A DNA stretch of 64,000 bases from Cohnella sp. SGD-V74. GTDB taxonomy: Bacteria > Bacillota > Bacilli > Paenibacillales > Paenibacillaceae. The translations under genes were made by a program, and so were the position numbers. The stretch lies in NCBI RefSeq assembly GCF_003001675.1, contig NZ_PVYW01000011.1, positions 219,162 to 283,161 of the forward strand. Direction: 5' to 3'. Under the pieces are notes generated by a model. It was not told the origin of the DNA, searched no databases, and was given only the letters and a program-made list of their open reading frames with translations. Of the stretch, positions 53,120 through 61,678 are shown piece after piece. The stretch's first letter is position 1. Each line of letters begins with the position of its first letter.

Positions 53120-54124
53120 ATGACAACCGTTTACATTACGATGACTATCGTCGTCGCTTTGACGCTCGCATTCGATTTTATTAACGGCTTCCACGACACG
53201 GCCAACGCGATCGCAACGCTGGTGTCCACGCGGGCGCTCAGACCGCGAATCGCGATCGTCATGGCCTCCTGCATGAATTTCGTCGGCGCGCTCAGCTTCA
53301 CGGGCGTGGCCAAGACAATCGGCGGCAGCGTGGCGGACCCGTCGCGGCTCCAGTACGGCCAGCAAGTCGTCATGGCCGCTCTGCTCGGCGCCATCGTCTG
53401 GAATTTGATCACGTGGAAATTCGGCATTCCGTCGTCCTCCTCCCACGCTCTGATTGGAGGATTGGCCGGAGCGGTCATCGCGTCGGAAGGGTTCGGCGCC
53501 ATCAACGCGGGAGGCTTCGCCGGCATAATCAAGGGTTTGATCGTGTCTCCTTTTCTTGCCTTCGGCATCGGCTACGCGCTCATGCAGGCGATGAAGCTTA
53601 TTTTCGCAGGGGGCAATCCGCACAAGCTGAATAAGCGCTTCCGGGTCACGCAGATCGCGACCGGAGCGCTTCAGTCGTTCACGCACGGAACGAACGACGC
53701 GCAGAAAGGCATGGGAATCATCACCTTCGCCCTCGTATCCGCCGGGCTTCAGGACGATCTGGAGGTGCCGCTGTGGGTGAAGCTGGCGGCGGCGACGGCG
53801 ATCGCGCTCGGAACCTCGGCGGGAGGAATGAAGATCATCCGCACATTGGGAACGAAAATATTCAAAATCGAACCGATCAACGGGTTCACCGCGGATCTGA
53901 GTTCGGCCGGCGTCATCTTCGGCGCGACGTGGATCCATTTTCCGGTCAGCACGACGCACGTCATTACCTCGTCCATTCTCGGCGTAGGCAGCGCGAAGCG
54001 TTTCTCCGCGGTCAAATGGGATACGGCGCTTCGCATCGTCATCTCCTGGATCATCACGATTCCGATCGCCATGACGATGTCCGCGCTGGCCTACGAGCTG
54101 ATTTACTGGTGCTTTTTGCGATGA
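53120..54124 (+). CDS. pit: Inorganic phosphate transporter, PiT family
   Basis: 334 aa with about ten helices in two inverted halves. Signature repeats are present: FDFINGFHDTANAIAT near the N-terminus and SFTHGTNDAQKGMG in the second half. Low-affinity phosphate:cation symporter in the cytoplasmic membrane. ATG 53120 is chosen by homology-like start position; ribosome binding site is weak and ATG 53096 is an alternative. Convergent with the MCP gene, 13 bp apart. In many genomes PiT follows a PhoU-like gene (DUF47); none is seen here. Confidence 0.92.
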   Translation: MTTVYITMTIVVALTLAFDFINGFHDTANAIATLVSTRALRPRIAIVMASCMNFVGALSFTGVAKTIGGSVADPSRLQYGQQVVMAALLGAIVWNLITWKFGIPSSSSHALIGGLAGAVIASEGFGAINAGGFAGIIKGLIVSPFLAFGIGYALMQAMKLIFAGGNPHKLNKRFRVTQIATGALQSFTHGTNDAQKGMGIITFALVSAGLQDDLEVPLWVKLAAATAIALGTSAGGMKIIRTLGTKIFKIEPINGFTADLSSAGVIFGATWIHFPVSTTHVITSSILGVGSAKRFSAVKWDTALRIVISWIITIPIAMTMSALAYELIYWCFLR

Positions 54125-54137
54125 CGCGCCCGTTCTC

Positions 54138-55655
54138 TTACGCTCTGGCGAACTGCTCCTGCAGCCGGAAGCTCAGACCGCTCAAGTCGGCCAGCTCCGC
54201 ATCGATCTGTCCGGCGGAATCCACCTGCTTGTCGACCATCGCCGTCAATTGCTCCAGCGATGCCAGCCCTTGCTCGATGACGGTCGCGATCTCGTTCATG
54301 CCGCCGGTGAAGGACGCGGATTCGCTGCGCATGCCGTCCATCGTCCGGCTCATCGCGGCGATGAAGTCGAGCAACCGCTCGATCAGCTGCTGCATCTGCG
54401 AGAAATCGGCGGCGAACGCTTCGACGTGCTCCGCCGATTTGCGAATAATTTGCTGGCCCTGTTCGGATTGCGCATAGTTCGCTTCGCTCTCCTCGTGCAC
54501 CGCGTTCATCATCGCCTGGATTTCCTGTGCGGCAACCCGGCTCTGTTCGGCCAGCTTGCGGATCTCGGCGGCGACGACCGCGAAGCCTTTGCCGTGTTCG
54601 CCCGCCCTGGCCGCTTCGATCGATGCGTTCAGCGCCAGCAGTCCCGTCTGGTTCGCGACTTCCTGAATCATCCCGCTCATGCTCCGCGCCCGCTCCGCCG
54701 ATTGCTTCAACGAGCCGATCGCGGCGAGGGAGCCGGCCACCGTGCCGAGAATAAGCCGATTGTTCTCCTGCAGCTCGTTCACCTTCAGCCGGCCCGTCTC
54801 CATCGCTTCCCCGGTCTGAACGGCGCTGATCTTCAGCTCGTCGGTGGAAGCCAGGGCGCTCTGGATCGAACCGTTCATGCCGTGCAGATTCGTCTCCATC
54901 CGTTCGATCGCCGTGACTTGATTGCCCAGACCTCCGGCCACCTCGGCGAAAGCCTGGCGCATCTCCTCGTTCGTGCGCAAGTTTTCCTCCGATTTGCCGG
55001 ACACCGACGCCGAAGTGGAGCGAATGTGCTCGGACAGCTCCTGCACTTGGCCGATCAGCTCCATCAGGCTGTCATCCTTGAGCTTCTTCTCTTCTTCCAG
55101 CTGCGCCGTGATCCTCCGTTTGGAACGGATCTGCAGCACCGTTGCGCCCGACGTCAGCACGAGGAACAGCGCATGAACGACGAGCATCAGGAACGGATAT
55201 TGGTCCGTCCCGAACACCAATTGCGGCGTGATGAAAAATCCGGCCAGATGCTGCACCGCGAACAACGCGGTCATCATGAAGATCAGACGCTCGTCCTCGT
55301 AATAGGCCGCCGCCGCGATGACCATGAAAATCGAGAAATGGAATTCCACTCCTCCGCCGCTGCCGCTGATGATCGCCATGCTCGACAGCGTCAGCACCAG
55401 CGTATTCAGCCATGGAAGCAGGCGATGCTGTCTGTCCTTCAAGTAGTTGTATAAGCTTGCGGCCCATACGATGATCGGCGCAAAAAAGAGGACGTATTGT
55501 CCCCCTAGAATCGCTGCCGTCTCCTCGTAATGGCCTCCGTGGCCGGAACCGTGGCGGAACGGGTCCAACAGGCGGGTTATCGCGAAGACGACGACGTTCA
55601 GCAGCACGGCCGCTCCCGAAATTTGCAGCATCAGCAAGTTCTTTTTATCTTGCAT
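54138..55655 (-). CDS. Methyl-accepting chemotaxis protein with integral-membrane sensor
   Basis: 505 aa. The first 190 residues hold about six membrane helices and no large extracellular loop, so the sensor is embedded in the membrane. No HAMP is evident; a coiled coil leads into the MCP signalling domain with the conserved hairpin tip IQEVANQTGLLALNASIEAA followed by RAGEHGKGFAVVAAEIRKLA. Interacts with CheA/CheW by family knowledge. Unlike Cache-type MCPs it probably senses membrane or intracellular cues. ATG 55655. Confidence 0.9.
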   Translation of the reverse strand: MQDKKNLLMLQISGAAVLLNVVVFAITRLLDPFRHGSGHGGHYEETAAILGGQYVLFFAPIIVWAASLYNYLKDRQHRLLPWLNTLVLTLSSMAIISGSGGGVEFHFSIFMVIAAAAYYEDERLIFMMTALFAVQHLAGFFITPQLVFGTDQYPFLMLVVHALFLVLTSGATVLQIRSKRRITAQLEEEKKLKDDSLMELIGQVQELSEHIRSTSASVSGKSEENLRTNEEMRQAFAEVAGGLGNQVTAIERMETNLHGMNGSIQSALASTDELKISAVQTGEAMETGRLKVNELQENNRLILGTVAGSLAAIGSLKQSAERARSMSGMIQEVANQTGLLALNASIEAARAGEHGKGFAVVAAEIRKLAEQSRVAAQEIQAMMNAVHEESEANYAQSEQGQQIIRKSAEHVEAFAADFSQMQQLIERLLDFIAAMSRTMDGMRSESASFTGGMNEIATVIEQGLASLEQLTAMVDKQVDSAGQIDAELADLSGLSFRLQEQFARA

Positions 55656-55781
55656 AATCTGGATGCATCCTTCCTGAATTGAAAGTATATCCTTTTAATG
55701 ATACACTGTCGCCTCGCTTGATCCCAGTGCAGAAAGTGCTAATCAGGGATAATTTTGACGCATCGATAAAGTCAATTTTAC

Positions 55782-55862
55782 CTATTGCAGCGCATACGAG
55801 GAGCCGCGCACTTCCCAAATCAGCTCTTCCCATTTTACGCCCGCTTTGGTCATACCGTTCAT
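55782..55862 (-). CDS. Possible 26-aa small ORF
   Basis: ATG 55862 follows a strong GGGGAGGAG tract; the frame ends at TAG 55782-55784 and encodes MNGMTKAGVKWEELIWEVRG plus six residues. No family known. It may be a small protein or leader ahead of the MCP gene 127 bp downstream. The remainder of 55656-55978 has only the terminator below. Confidence 0.3.
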   Translation of the reverse strand: MNGMTKAGVKWEELIWEVRGSSYALQ

Positions 55863-55908
55863 CCTCTGCTCCTCCCCGCTCCCCGCGGCGTTGCGCTCAA
55901 AATCGGCA

Positions 55909-55945
55909 AGAGGCCGCCCGACCAGGACGGCCTCTATCATTTTTC
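55909..55945. terminator. Terminator downstream of the Bce-type permease gene
   Basis: AGAGGCCG (55909-55916) pairs with CGGCCTCT (55928-55935). Plus strand continues ATCATTTTT; minus strand ends TGCCGATTTT. It ends the bceB-like transcript, which stops at 55979. Confidence 0.7.
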
Positions 55946-55978
55946 CCGCAGGGACGGGGACGTTTCAACAATGACGCC

Positions 55979-57850
55979 CTACGCGACAACCTCCTTCACG
56001 TAACGTCCGCGGATGAGCAGGAAGTAGACCGCCTGGATCGCCATGAACGTGCCGAGCACCGACATCGACGTCGTCATCAGCGAGTAACCGAACATGTTTT
56101 GCAGCGCAGTGAGCGCGACCGCACCATGTACGAAGGCGACGACGATCGGTACGAAGAACAGAATCATCAGCTGCTTCGTCACGATGCCGGACAGCTCCCG
56201 ATCGGTCAGGCCGAGCTTCGCGATCGATTTGAACTTCGCTTTGTCGTCCGGCAAGTCCGCATACAAGCGGAAGTACAGGAAACTCCCCGAGGCGACGAAA
56301 AATACCGCGCCGATAAACAATCCGATGAACAGTACGACGCCGAAGGCCTGGTTCAGCAAGTGCAGCTCGTAAGCGATCGAGAAGAACCGGCTGTCGCTTG
56401 CGGCCAGCTTCTCCTCGAGCGTCTGTCCGGCGTTCTTCGTCTTCTTCCACTCCTTGACGTCGAACGCGTGGAAGCGTTGAACGGATGGGTGTTCCAGCTT
56501 CTCGAACAGCTCGTCCGCCACGACGTAATAATCGTCGAATATCGGCAGCGTCACCGATGACTGGGAACCGATTGGATCAAGCTCGACGCCTTCCGTCTCC
56601 AGCAGCGCTTTCCTTGGAGCGAACTCCCGGTAACCGGCAGCCGCGTTCGTATAGTAGATCATCATCGATTCGTTCCCGTTAAGCTCGACCGGCTTCTCTC
56701 CTGCCGCTTCCGCGATTGCGTTGAACTCGGACGCCTTCACCACATAGACGCTTTGATCCGACCCGGCCGTCTTCTGATCCGACATCGAAGCTTCCAGCTT
56801 GCTGTAGTCGACTCCTTCGCTCCGCAGCGTCCGCTCGATCTCCTCGACTTCCGCCTTTTCGCGATCCCCGGCGTCCTTGCCCGGCGTATATGTGAATGCA
56901 AACGGATTATCGTCCAGCAGAACGTTCGTCGCCATCGTCTTGAAGCCGACCAGCGAGCCGATCGCCGAGAAAGCCACCGTAGACAGGATCGCCACCATGA
57001 AGAACGTCCGCGCGTTGTCCTTCATCCGGTAAGCCAGATCGGACAGGAACAGCAGATTCGTCTTGCGCCAGAAGAACGAACGTCTGCTGCGACACTTGTG
57101 AATGAAGTACACGCTTAACTGCGTAAACAGGAAGTACGTTCCGACGATGACCATGAGCGTCACCGGAATCATGACCATGAACACGACCATGCCTTTTGCG
57201 ATCAGCGCGATCGCATAACCCGCCCCGAGCAGCAGCACGGCGAGCAGCGACAGCAGGACGGACGATTTGGGCTCCGGCTTCGGCTTTGCGCTTCCTTTAA
57301 GCAGATCGATCAGGCGGTTCCCCCGCAGGATGATTACCGTGAAAGCCGAGATGACGACGAACAGCGCGAGGAAAGCGGCCAGCGTAAGCGCGAGAGCCTC
57401 CCACGGCAAGTAGAACTTCAGCGTATCGTCCAATCCGAGCAGATTTTCGGCCGTCAGCAGCATCGTCTTGGCCATGACGAGCCCCATTCCGATGCCCGCA
57501 GCCGTCGCTCCCAACCCGATCAGCACGTTTTCCAGAAACACCATCGCCTTGAGCTGCGAGTTGCTCATCCCCAGCATGACGAGCAGTCCGAATTCCTTTT
57601 TCCTCGTCTTCAGGAACGCGCTCATCGAATACAGCACGAAGAAGAAGGAGAAGACGTAGATCAGCCCTTCGGCAAAATGCATCGCGGTCGTCACGTTGTT
57701 GTGCACCATTCCGCCTGACATGCCGGGGTGGAACGCGAACACCGCATAGACGAAAAAGGCCATGACGGAAAACGCGCTGCTCAGAAAATAGGCGGCGTAC
57801 GTGCGCTTATTGCGCATGACGTTGTTAAACGCGAATCGTCGAAAGGTCAT
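55979..57850 (-). CDS. Bce-type ABC transporter permease
   Basis: 623 aa with ten predicted helices and a large extracellular domain (about 310-500) between helices 7 and 8, the hallmark of BceB/VraG permeases for peptide-antibiotic resistance. FtsX-like segments at both ends (LLVMLGMSNSQLKAMVFLEN; IAKLGLTDRELSGIVTKQLM). Its ATG lies inside the 3' end of the ATPase gene (26-bp overlap). It both detoxifies the peptide and, with the kinase, acts as the sensor. Confidence 0.93.
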   Translation of the reverse strand: MTFRRFAFNNVMRNKRTYAAYFLSSAFSVMAFFVYAVFAFHPGMSGGMVHNNVTTAMHFAEGLIYVFSFFFVLYSMSAFLKTRKKEFGLLVMLGMSNSQLKAMVFLENVLIGLGATAAGIGMGLVMAKTMLLTAENLLGLDDTLKFYLPWEALALTLAAFLALFVVISAFTVIILRGNRLIDLLKGSAKPKPEPKSSVLLSLLAVLLLGAGYAIALIAKGMVVFMVMIPVTLMVIVGTYFLFTQLSVYFIHKCRSRRSFFWRKTNLLFLSDLAYRMKDNARTFFMVAILSTVAFSAIGSLVGFKTMATNVLLDDNPFAFTYTPGKDAGDREKAEVEEIERTLRSEGVDYSKLEASMSDQKTAGSDQSVYVVKASEFNAIAEAAGEKPVELNGNESMMIYYTNAAAGYREFAPRKALLETEGVELDPIGSQSSVTLPIFDDYYVVADELFEKLEHPSVQRFHAFDVKEWKKTKNAGQTLEEKLAASDSRFFSIAYELHLLNQAFGVVLFIGLFIGAVFFVASGSFLYFRLYADLPDDKAKFKSIAKLGLTDRELSGIVTKQLMILFFVPIVVAFVHGAVALTALQNMFGYSLMTTSMSVLGTFMAIQAVYFLLIRGRYVKEVVA

Positions 57851-58595
57851 GCGCGTTCCCTCCCAGCAGCGACAGCACGTCGATGATTTTCTGGAAGAAC
57901 GCCTGCCTGCTCTCCCCGCGGTGAATCTCGTTAAACAGTTGGCCGTCCTTGATAAAGACGACCCGGTGGCAGTAACTGGCCGCGACCGCGTCGTGGGTAA
58001 CGAGCATCATCGCCGTCCGCTCCGAGCCGTTGAGCGCGACGAGCGTTTCCATGACGTCCTTGGCCGATTTCGAGTCGAGGTTGCCCGTCGGCTCGTCCGC
58101 GAACAGAAACTTCGGCCTGTGGATCATCGCCCGGGCGATCGCCGTCCTCTGCGCCTGTCCTCCGGAAATTTCGTACGTGCGCTTGCCCAGAATCGACTCG
58201 ATGCCGAGCTTGGCGGCGATCTCGCGCACCTTGCTCTCCATCGTCCTCACCGATTCCCCTTCCAGCGTCAGCGGCAGCACGATATTCTCCTCCACCGTCA
58301 ACGTGTTCAGCAGGTTGAAATCCTGGAACACGAAGCCGAGCTCGCGGCGACGGAACTTCGCCAGCTCGCCCTTCTTCAGCTTGTGCGGATTGCGGCCTCC
58401 GATCAGCACCTCGCCCGTCGTCGGCGAATCGATCACGGCGACCAGATTCAGCAGCGTCGTCTTGCCGCTGCCGGACGGCCCCATAATGCCGACGAATTCG
58501 CCCTCCTCGATCGACAAATTAATGTCGGTCAGCGCTCGCGAAGGCACCTTGCCCCCGTAAATTTTGTTTAACTGGCGCACGCTCAGCATTTCCAT
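57825..58595 (-). CDS. Bce-type ABC transporter ATP-binding protein
   Basis: 256 aa. Walker A GPSGSGKTTLLN, signature SGGQAQRTAIARAM, Walker B FLFADEPTGNLDS and H-loop VTHDAVAA are intact. MacB/BceA group. ATG 58595 follows GGAGAG. Preceded by a promoter region with a BceR-type operator. Confidence 0.95.
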   Translation of the reverse strand: MEMLSVRQLNKIYGGKVPSRALTDINLSIEEGEFVGIMGPSGSGKTTLLNLVAVIDSPTTGEVLIGGRNPHKLKKGELAKFRRRELGFVFQDFNLLNTLTVEENIVLPLTLEGESVRTMESKVREIAAKLGIESILGKRTYEISGGQAQRTAIARAMIHRPKFLFADEPTGNLDSKSAKDVMETLVALNGSERTAMMLVTHDAVAASYCHRVVFIKDGQLFNEIHRGESRQAFFQKIIDVLSLLGGNAHDLSTIRV

Positions 58596-58657
58596 CGCGC
58601 ATTTCTCTCCTTCTCCATGGCGGCAGGCCAAGCCGCCGCTGTCTGTCTGATAAGGCT

Positions 58658-58723
58658 ATTGTATCCGGAGAGAAAACGCCGGCCTATCGATTTGCCTTTC
58701 AGTTTCCTTACACGGATGTAAGG
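58658..58723 (-). promoter_or_regulatory. BceR-type operator and promoter of the bceAB-like genes
   Basis: CCTTACA-CGGA-TGTAAGG (58706-58723) is a perfect dyad containing TTACA-N4-TGTAA, matching the BceR-type consensus. It overlaps the TAA stop codon of the kinase gene. Downstream on the minus strand TACAAT (58663-58658) is a good -10, with a poor -35, as expected for an activated promoter. Confidence 0.7.
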
Positions 58724-59697
58724 TGCGAGGCGAAGACGATGCGGACGCGGGTACCGACGCCGGGCTCCGACTCCAGCTCGATCCGGTGACCCAGCCGCTC
58801 GGCGATCTCTCGGGCGAAGTAGAGCCCCATTCCGGTCGACTCGCGGAACTTGCGCCCATTGTCGCCGGTGAAGAACGGCTGGAAGACGCGCTTGATGTCC
58901 TCGGGGGGAATGCCGATGCCGCGATCGCGAATTTCCAGCACCGCTTCCGCGCCGCGCGTCAGCGAAGTGAACGTCACCTTCTCGTGGGAATCGGCCGAAT
59001 ATTTCACCGCATTCGTCACAATCTGGCCGACGAGGAAGCCAAGCCATTTCGCGTCGCTCTCGACTTGCAGGCCGGCATCGACCTGCAGGTCCGGGTACAC
59101 CTTGCTGCCGATGAACAACCGCTTGTTGTCGCGGATCGCGTTTTCGCAGATGGCCTTCAGCGAGACCGGCTCGACCCGGAAGTCGCGGTCGAACGTTTCC
59201 AGGCGGGCGGCGTACAGCACCGTCTCCAGCCCCTTCTCCATGCGCTCGGCTTCTTCCAGCACGCTGGCCGAACGCGGATCGTCCTCCTCCATCGTGAGCC
59301 GGATGACCGCGAGCGGCGTTTTCATCTGGTGCACCCATTGGTTCATGAATGCCAGATGGTCTTTGCGCGCTTTCTCGGCCAGCTTGATCCGCCGTTGGTA
59401 ATGTCCGTACTGCGACTGCAGCAGCGCGTCGACCGCTTCCGGGAGGGGGCCTGAACCGAGCCCTTGAATCGAATCGTCCAGCTCCGCCATCGGCTCGCTT
59501 AACGTCCGATAGAGCTGCCGGAGCGAGACGTAGCGATAGACCAAATAGCCCGTCAACAAGACGAGCCCGACGAAGACGGAATAAAGTCCGGTCAGCAAAT
59601 GGCGGTAGCCGTCCAGCCAGTAAATCAGCAATACGAGAAACAGCTGGACGATCTGCATTGCGACGAGCGCCCGATGATCGCGGATAAACAATCTCAT
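58708..59697 (-). CDS. Intramembrane-sensing histidine kinase (BceS-like)
   Basis: 329 aa. Two helices with almost no extracellular loop near the N-terminus (ALVAMQIVQLFLVLLIYW; LYSVFVGLVLLTGYLV), then a kinase core with FMNQWVHQMKTPLAVI (phospho-acceptor His123) and an HATPase domain (KRVFQPFFTGDNG, GMGLYFAREIA). ATG 59697 overlaps the regulator gene stop by 4 bp (ATGA). Lacks its own sensor, consistent with signalling through the paired ABC permease. Confidence 0.93.
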   Translation of the reverse strand: MRLFIRDHRALVAMQIVQLFLVLLIYWLDGYRHLLTGLYSVFVGLVLLTGYLVYRYVSLRQLYRTLSEPMAELDDSIQGLGSGPLPEAVDALLQSQYGHYQRRIKLAEKARKDHLAFMNQWVHQMKTPLAVIRLTMEEDDPRSASVLEEAERMEKGLETVLYAARLETFDRDFRVEPVSLKAICENAIRDNKRLFIGSKVYPDLQVDAGLQVESDAKWLGFLVGQIVTNAVKYSADSHEKVTFTSLTRGAEAVLEIRDRGIGIPPEDIKRVFQPFFTGDNGRKFRESTGMGLYFAREIAERLGHRIELESEPGVGTRVRIVFASHLTSV

Positions 59698-60401
59698 GGC
59701 CGCTCCCCCGCATTCCAATCAGGTAGCAGCCGATAGCCGGCGCCGCGCACCGTTTCCAGACTGCCGTCGATGCCGAACTCCTGCAGCTTTTTGCGCAAGC
59801 GGGTAATGTTCACGTTGAGCGTGTTCTCGTCGACGAACGCCTGATCGTCCCACAGCTCCTCCAGCAGCGCCTCACGGCTGACGATTCGGGGCGAGCGCTT
59901 CATCAGCATTTCCAGCAGCACGGCTTCCTTCTTTGTGAGCGTGCTTCCGGCGCCTCCCAGCGACAGCTCCAGCCGCTCCGGATACAGGTGCAGCCCCGCC
60001 AGCTTGACGATTCTCTCCTCCGTCCGCTCCGCGTATTCTCCGTACGCCCTTCTCAGTTGGCTGCGGATTTTGGCCATGACGACTTCCATATGGAAGGGCT
60101 TCGTAATATAGTCGTCCGCTCCGTACTCAAGCGCCATCACCTGGTCCATCTCTCCGTCGCGGGCGGAGATGAACAGAATCTGGCACTTGGAGAGGGCGCG
60201 GATTTGACGGCACCAATAGAAGCCGTCGAATTTCGGCAAGTTGACGTCCATCAGCACGAGATGCGGATCGTACCGGCGAAAAAAATCCGTCACTCCCGCG
60301 AAGTCCTCCACGACTCCGGTATCGTAGCCGTATTTCTCGATGTTCGCTTGCAGCAACGCCGCCAGCTTCGGATCGTCCTCGCAAATCATAATTCGATGCA
60401 A
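59694..60401 (-). CDS. OmpR-type response regulator (BceR-like)
   Basis: About 235 aa. Receiver domain with Asp52 in LMDVNLP and Lys in ITKPFHMEV; C-terminal winged helix (VSREALLEELWDDQAFVDEN; VRGAGYRL). Start TTG 60401 gives a normal receiver N-terminus (HRIMICEDD) and follows AGGGGGAG with short spacing; the longer frame to 60500 is not receiver-like. First gene of the regulator-kinase pair, likely binding the dyad at 58706-58723. Confidence 0.92.
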   Translation of the reverse strand: MHRIMICEDDPKLAALLQANIEKYGYDTGVVEDFAGVTDFFRRYDPHLVLMDVNLPKFDGFYWCRQIRALSKCQILFISARDGEMDQVMALEYGADDYITKPFHMEVVMAKIRSQLRRAYGEYAERTEERIVKLAGLHLYPERLELSLGGAGSTLTKKEAVLLEMLMKRSPRIVSREALLEELWDDQAFVDENTLNVNITRLRKKLQEFGIDGSLETVRGAGYRLLPDWNAGERP

Positions 60402-60596
60402 TGCGCTCCCCCTTTCCGTGCCTGTTCCATAAATTCGTGTTGGATGAAGGCCTCCGTTCCGGTTCGCCCCATCCTTAAGTCGGGGTACGGACCGGCCCAA
60501 TGTCCGATTCGTCGACTCTACCCGGGGACGTGATCGAATTCGTCCGCTTCCGATAAGATGGAATCAAAGATGTCGACCGGGAAGGAGTCCTTTTTC

Positions 60597-61184
60597 ATGA
60601 TTGCTAACGACGAGGTTTATATCGTATTGTCCGCCACCGGAACCTGGTTCAGCCGGACGATCCAATGGGTGACGAAAGCTCCGCTGAACCACGCTTCGCT
60701 GTCCTTCGACCGGGAATTGAAGGAAGTATACAGCTTCGGGCGCAAAAAGCTGAGCAACCCGATCTTCGCCGGGTTCGTTCAGGAAAATTTCGCGGACCCG
60801 TTCTACGAGGACGCTCCATGCGCCGTGTACCGCCTGCGGGTCGGAGAGAACGCGCGCGCAGAGATGCGCCGCCTCGTGAACGAAATGAAACGGCAGCCGG
60901 ACCGTTACCGCTACCATCTGCTCGGCCTGATCGGCGTGCTCATCCGGCGCAAAATTCCGCGCGAGAACGCGTATTTCTGCTCGCACTTCGTCGCCTCCGT
61001 ATTGGAGCGGGGCGAATGCCGTCCGGTCGATAAGCCGGCCTACTTCATCACGCCTGCGGATTTCGAACATTCTCTCTCCGCTCAACAAATCTACCGCGGA
61101 ACGATGTCCGGCTACTTGGCCAGGTTTAACTCGACCTATCCAGCGGCCGTTTACGGCTCCTCGTTCTCTCCGGCTACCGCTTAA
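60597..61184 (+). CDS. Permuted papain-like amidase (YiiX/NlpC-P60 superfamily)
   Basis: A 195-aa protein with a His in LNHASLSFD (His32) and a Cys in YFCSHFVASVLERG (Cys128), the permuted His-then-Cys order of the YiiX/YebB/YycO group of cysteine hydrolases. These may cleave amide or ester bonds in peptidoglycan or lipids; substrate unknown. No signal peptide seen. ATG 60597 is chosen because GGAAGGAG lies 9 nt upstream; ATG 60558 and 60570 are upstream of that site. Its 3' end overlaps the convergent gene by 11 bp. Confidence 0.8.
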   Translation: MIANDEVYIVLSATGTWFSRTIQWVTKAPLNHASLSFDRELKEVYSFGRKKLSNPIFAGFVQENFADPFYEDAPCAVYRLRVGENARAEMRRLVNEMKRQPDRYRYHLLGLIGVLIRRKIPRENAYFCSHFVASVLERGECRPVDKPAYFITPADFEHSLSAQQIYRGTMSGYLARFNSTYPAAVYGSSFSPATA

Positions 61185-61482
61185 GCTTCTCTTCCACCGA
61201 GAGAAGCTTCTGCTCCATCGTCCCCTGCTTGTCCCGGCGGTCGTCAATCGTCAGCGTCGTCGACACTCTCGCCGCGCCGCTTGCGAACGGCACCTCATGC
61301 ATCCTGCGGACGACCGCCAGCAGCTCGTCCAACTCCCCTTCGATAATTGTGCTCATCGGAGTCAGCTGGTATTTGATCCGCTCAGCGGACTGCTCCAACA
61401 CCCGATGCACCTCGGCCACATACTCGCCCACGCTCGGCGATCCCGTCCCGAGCGGCACGATCGTCACTTGTACGATTGCCAT
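61174..61482 (-). CDS. MTH1187/DUF77-family thiamine-binding protein
   Basis: A 102-aa ferredoxin-like protein with IVQVTIVPLGTGSPSVGEYV, YQLTPMSTIIEGELDELL and a C-terminal helix, matching the YqgV/MTH1187 family that binds thiamine or related pyrimidines in the cytoplasm. Possible role in thiamine salvage or trafficking. ATG 61482 follows AGGAGTGAT. Confidence 0.87.
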   Translation of the reverse strand: MAIVQVTIVPLGTGSPSVGEYVAEVHRVLEQSAERIKYQLTPMSTIIEGELDELLAVVRRMHEVPFASGAARVSTTLTIDDRRDKQGTMEQKLLSVEEKLKR

Positions 61483-61522
61483 CCCCTATCACTCCTTGTG
61501 CTCATCCTTTGCTCGCAAACTC

Positions 61523-61678
61523 ATATGGCCGCTCCAGCGCGATATCGTCCAGTCCTTCCCCAGAGCTAATACGGCCGCTTCAGCGCGATATCGTCCAGTC
61601 CTTCCCCAGAGCTAATACGGCCGCTTCAGCGCAATATAGTCCAGTCATTCCCCAGTACTAGTACGGTCGCTCCTGCGG
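61523..61678. repeat. Tandem 46-bp repeats at the 3' end of nos
   Basis: Three copies of a 46-bp unit (61523-61568, 61569-61614, 61615-61660) and a partial fourth. Copies 1 and 2 are almost identical; copy 3 has several changes. The partial fourth copy overlaps the last codons and TAG stop of nos, so each unit carries a degenerate version of the nos end. Confidence 0.9.
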
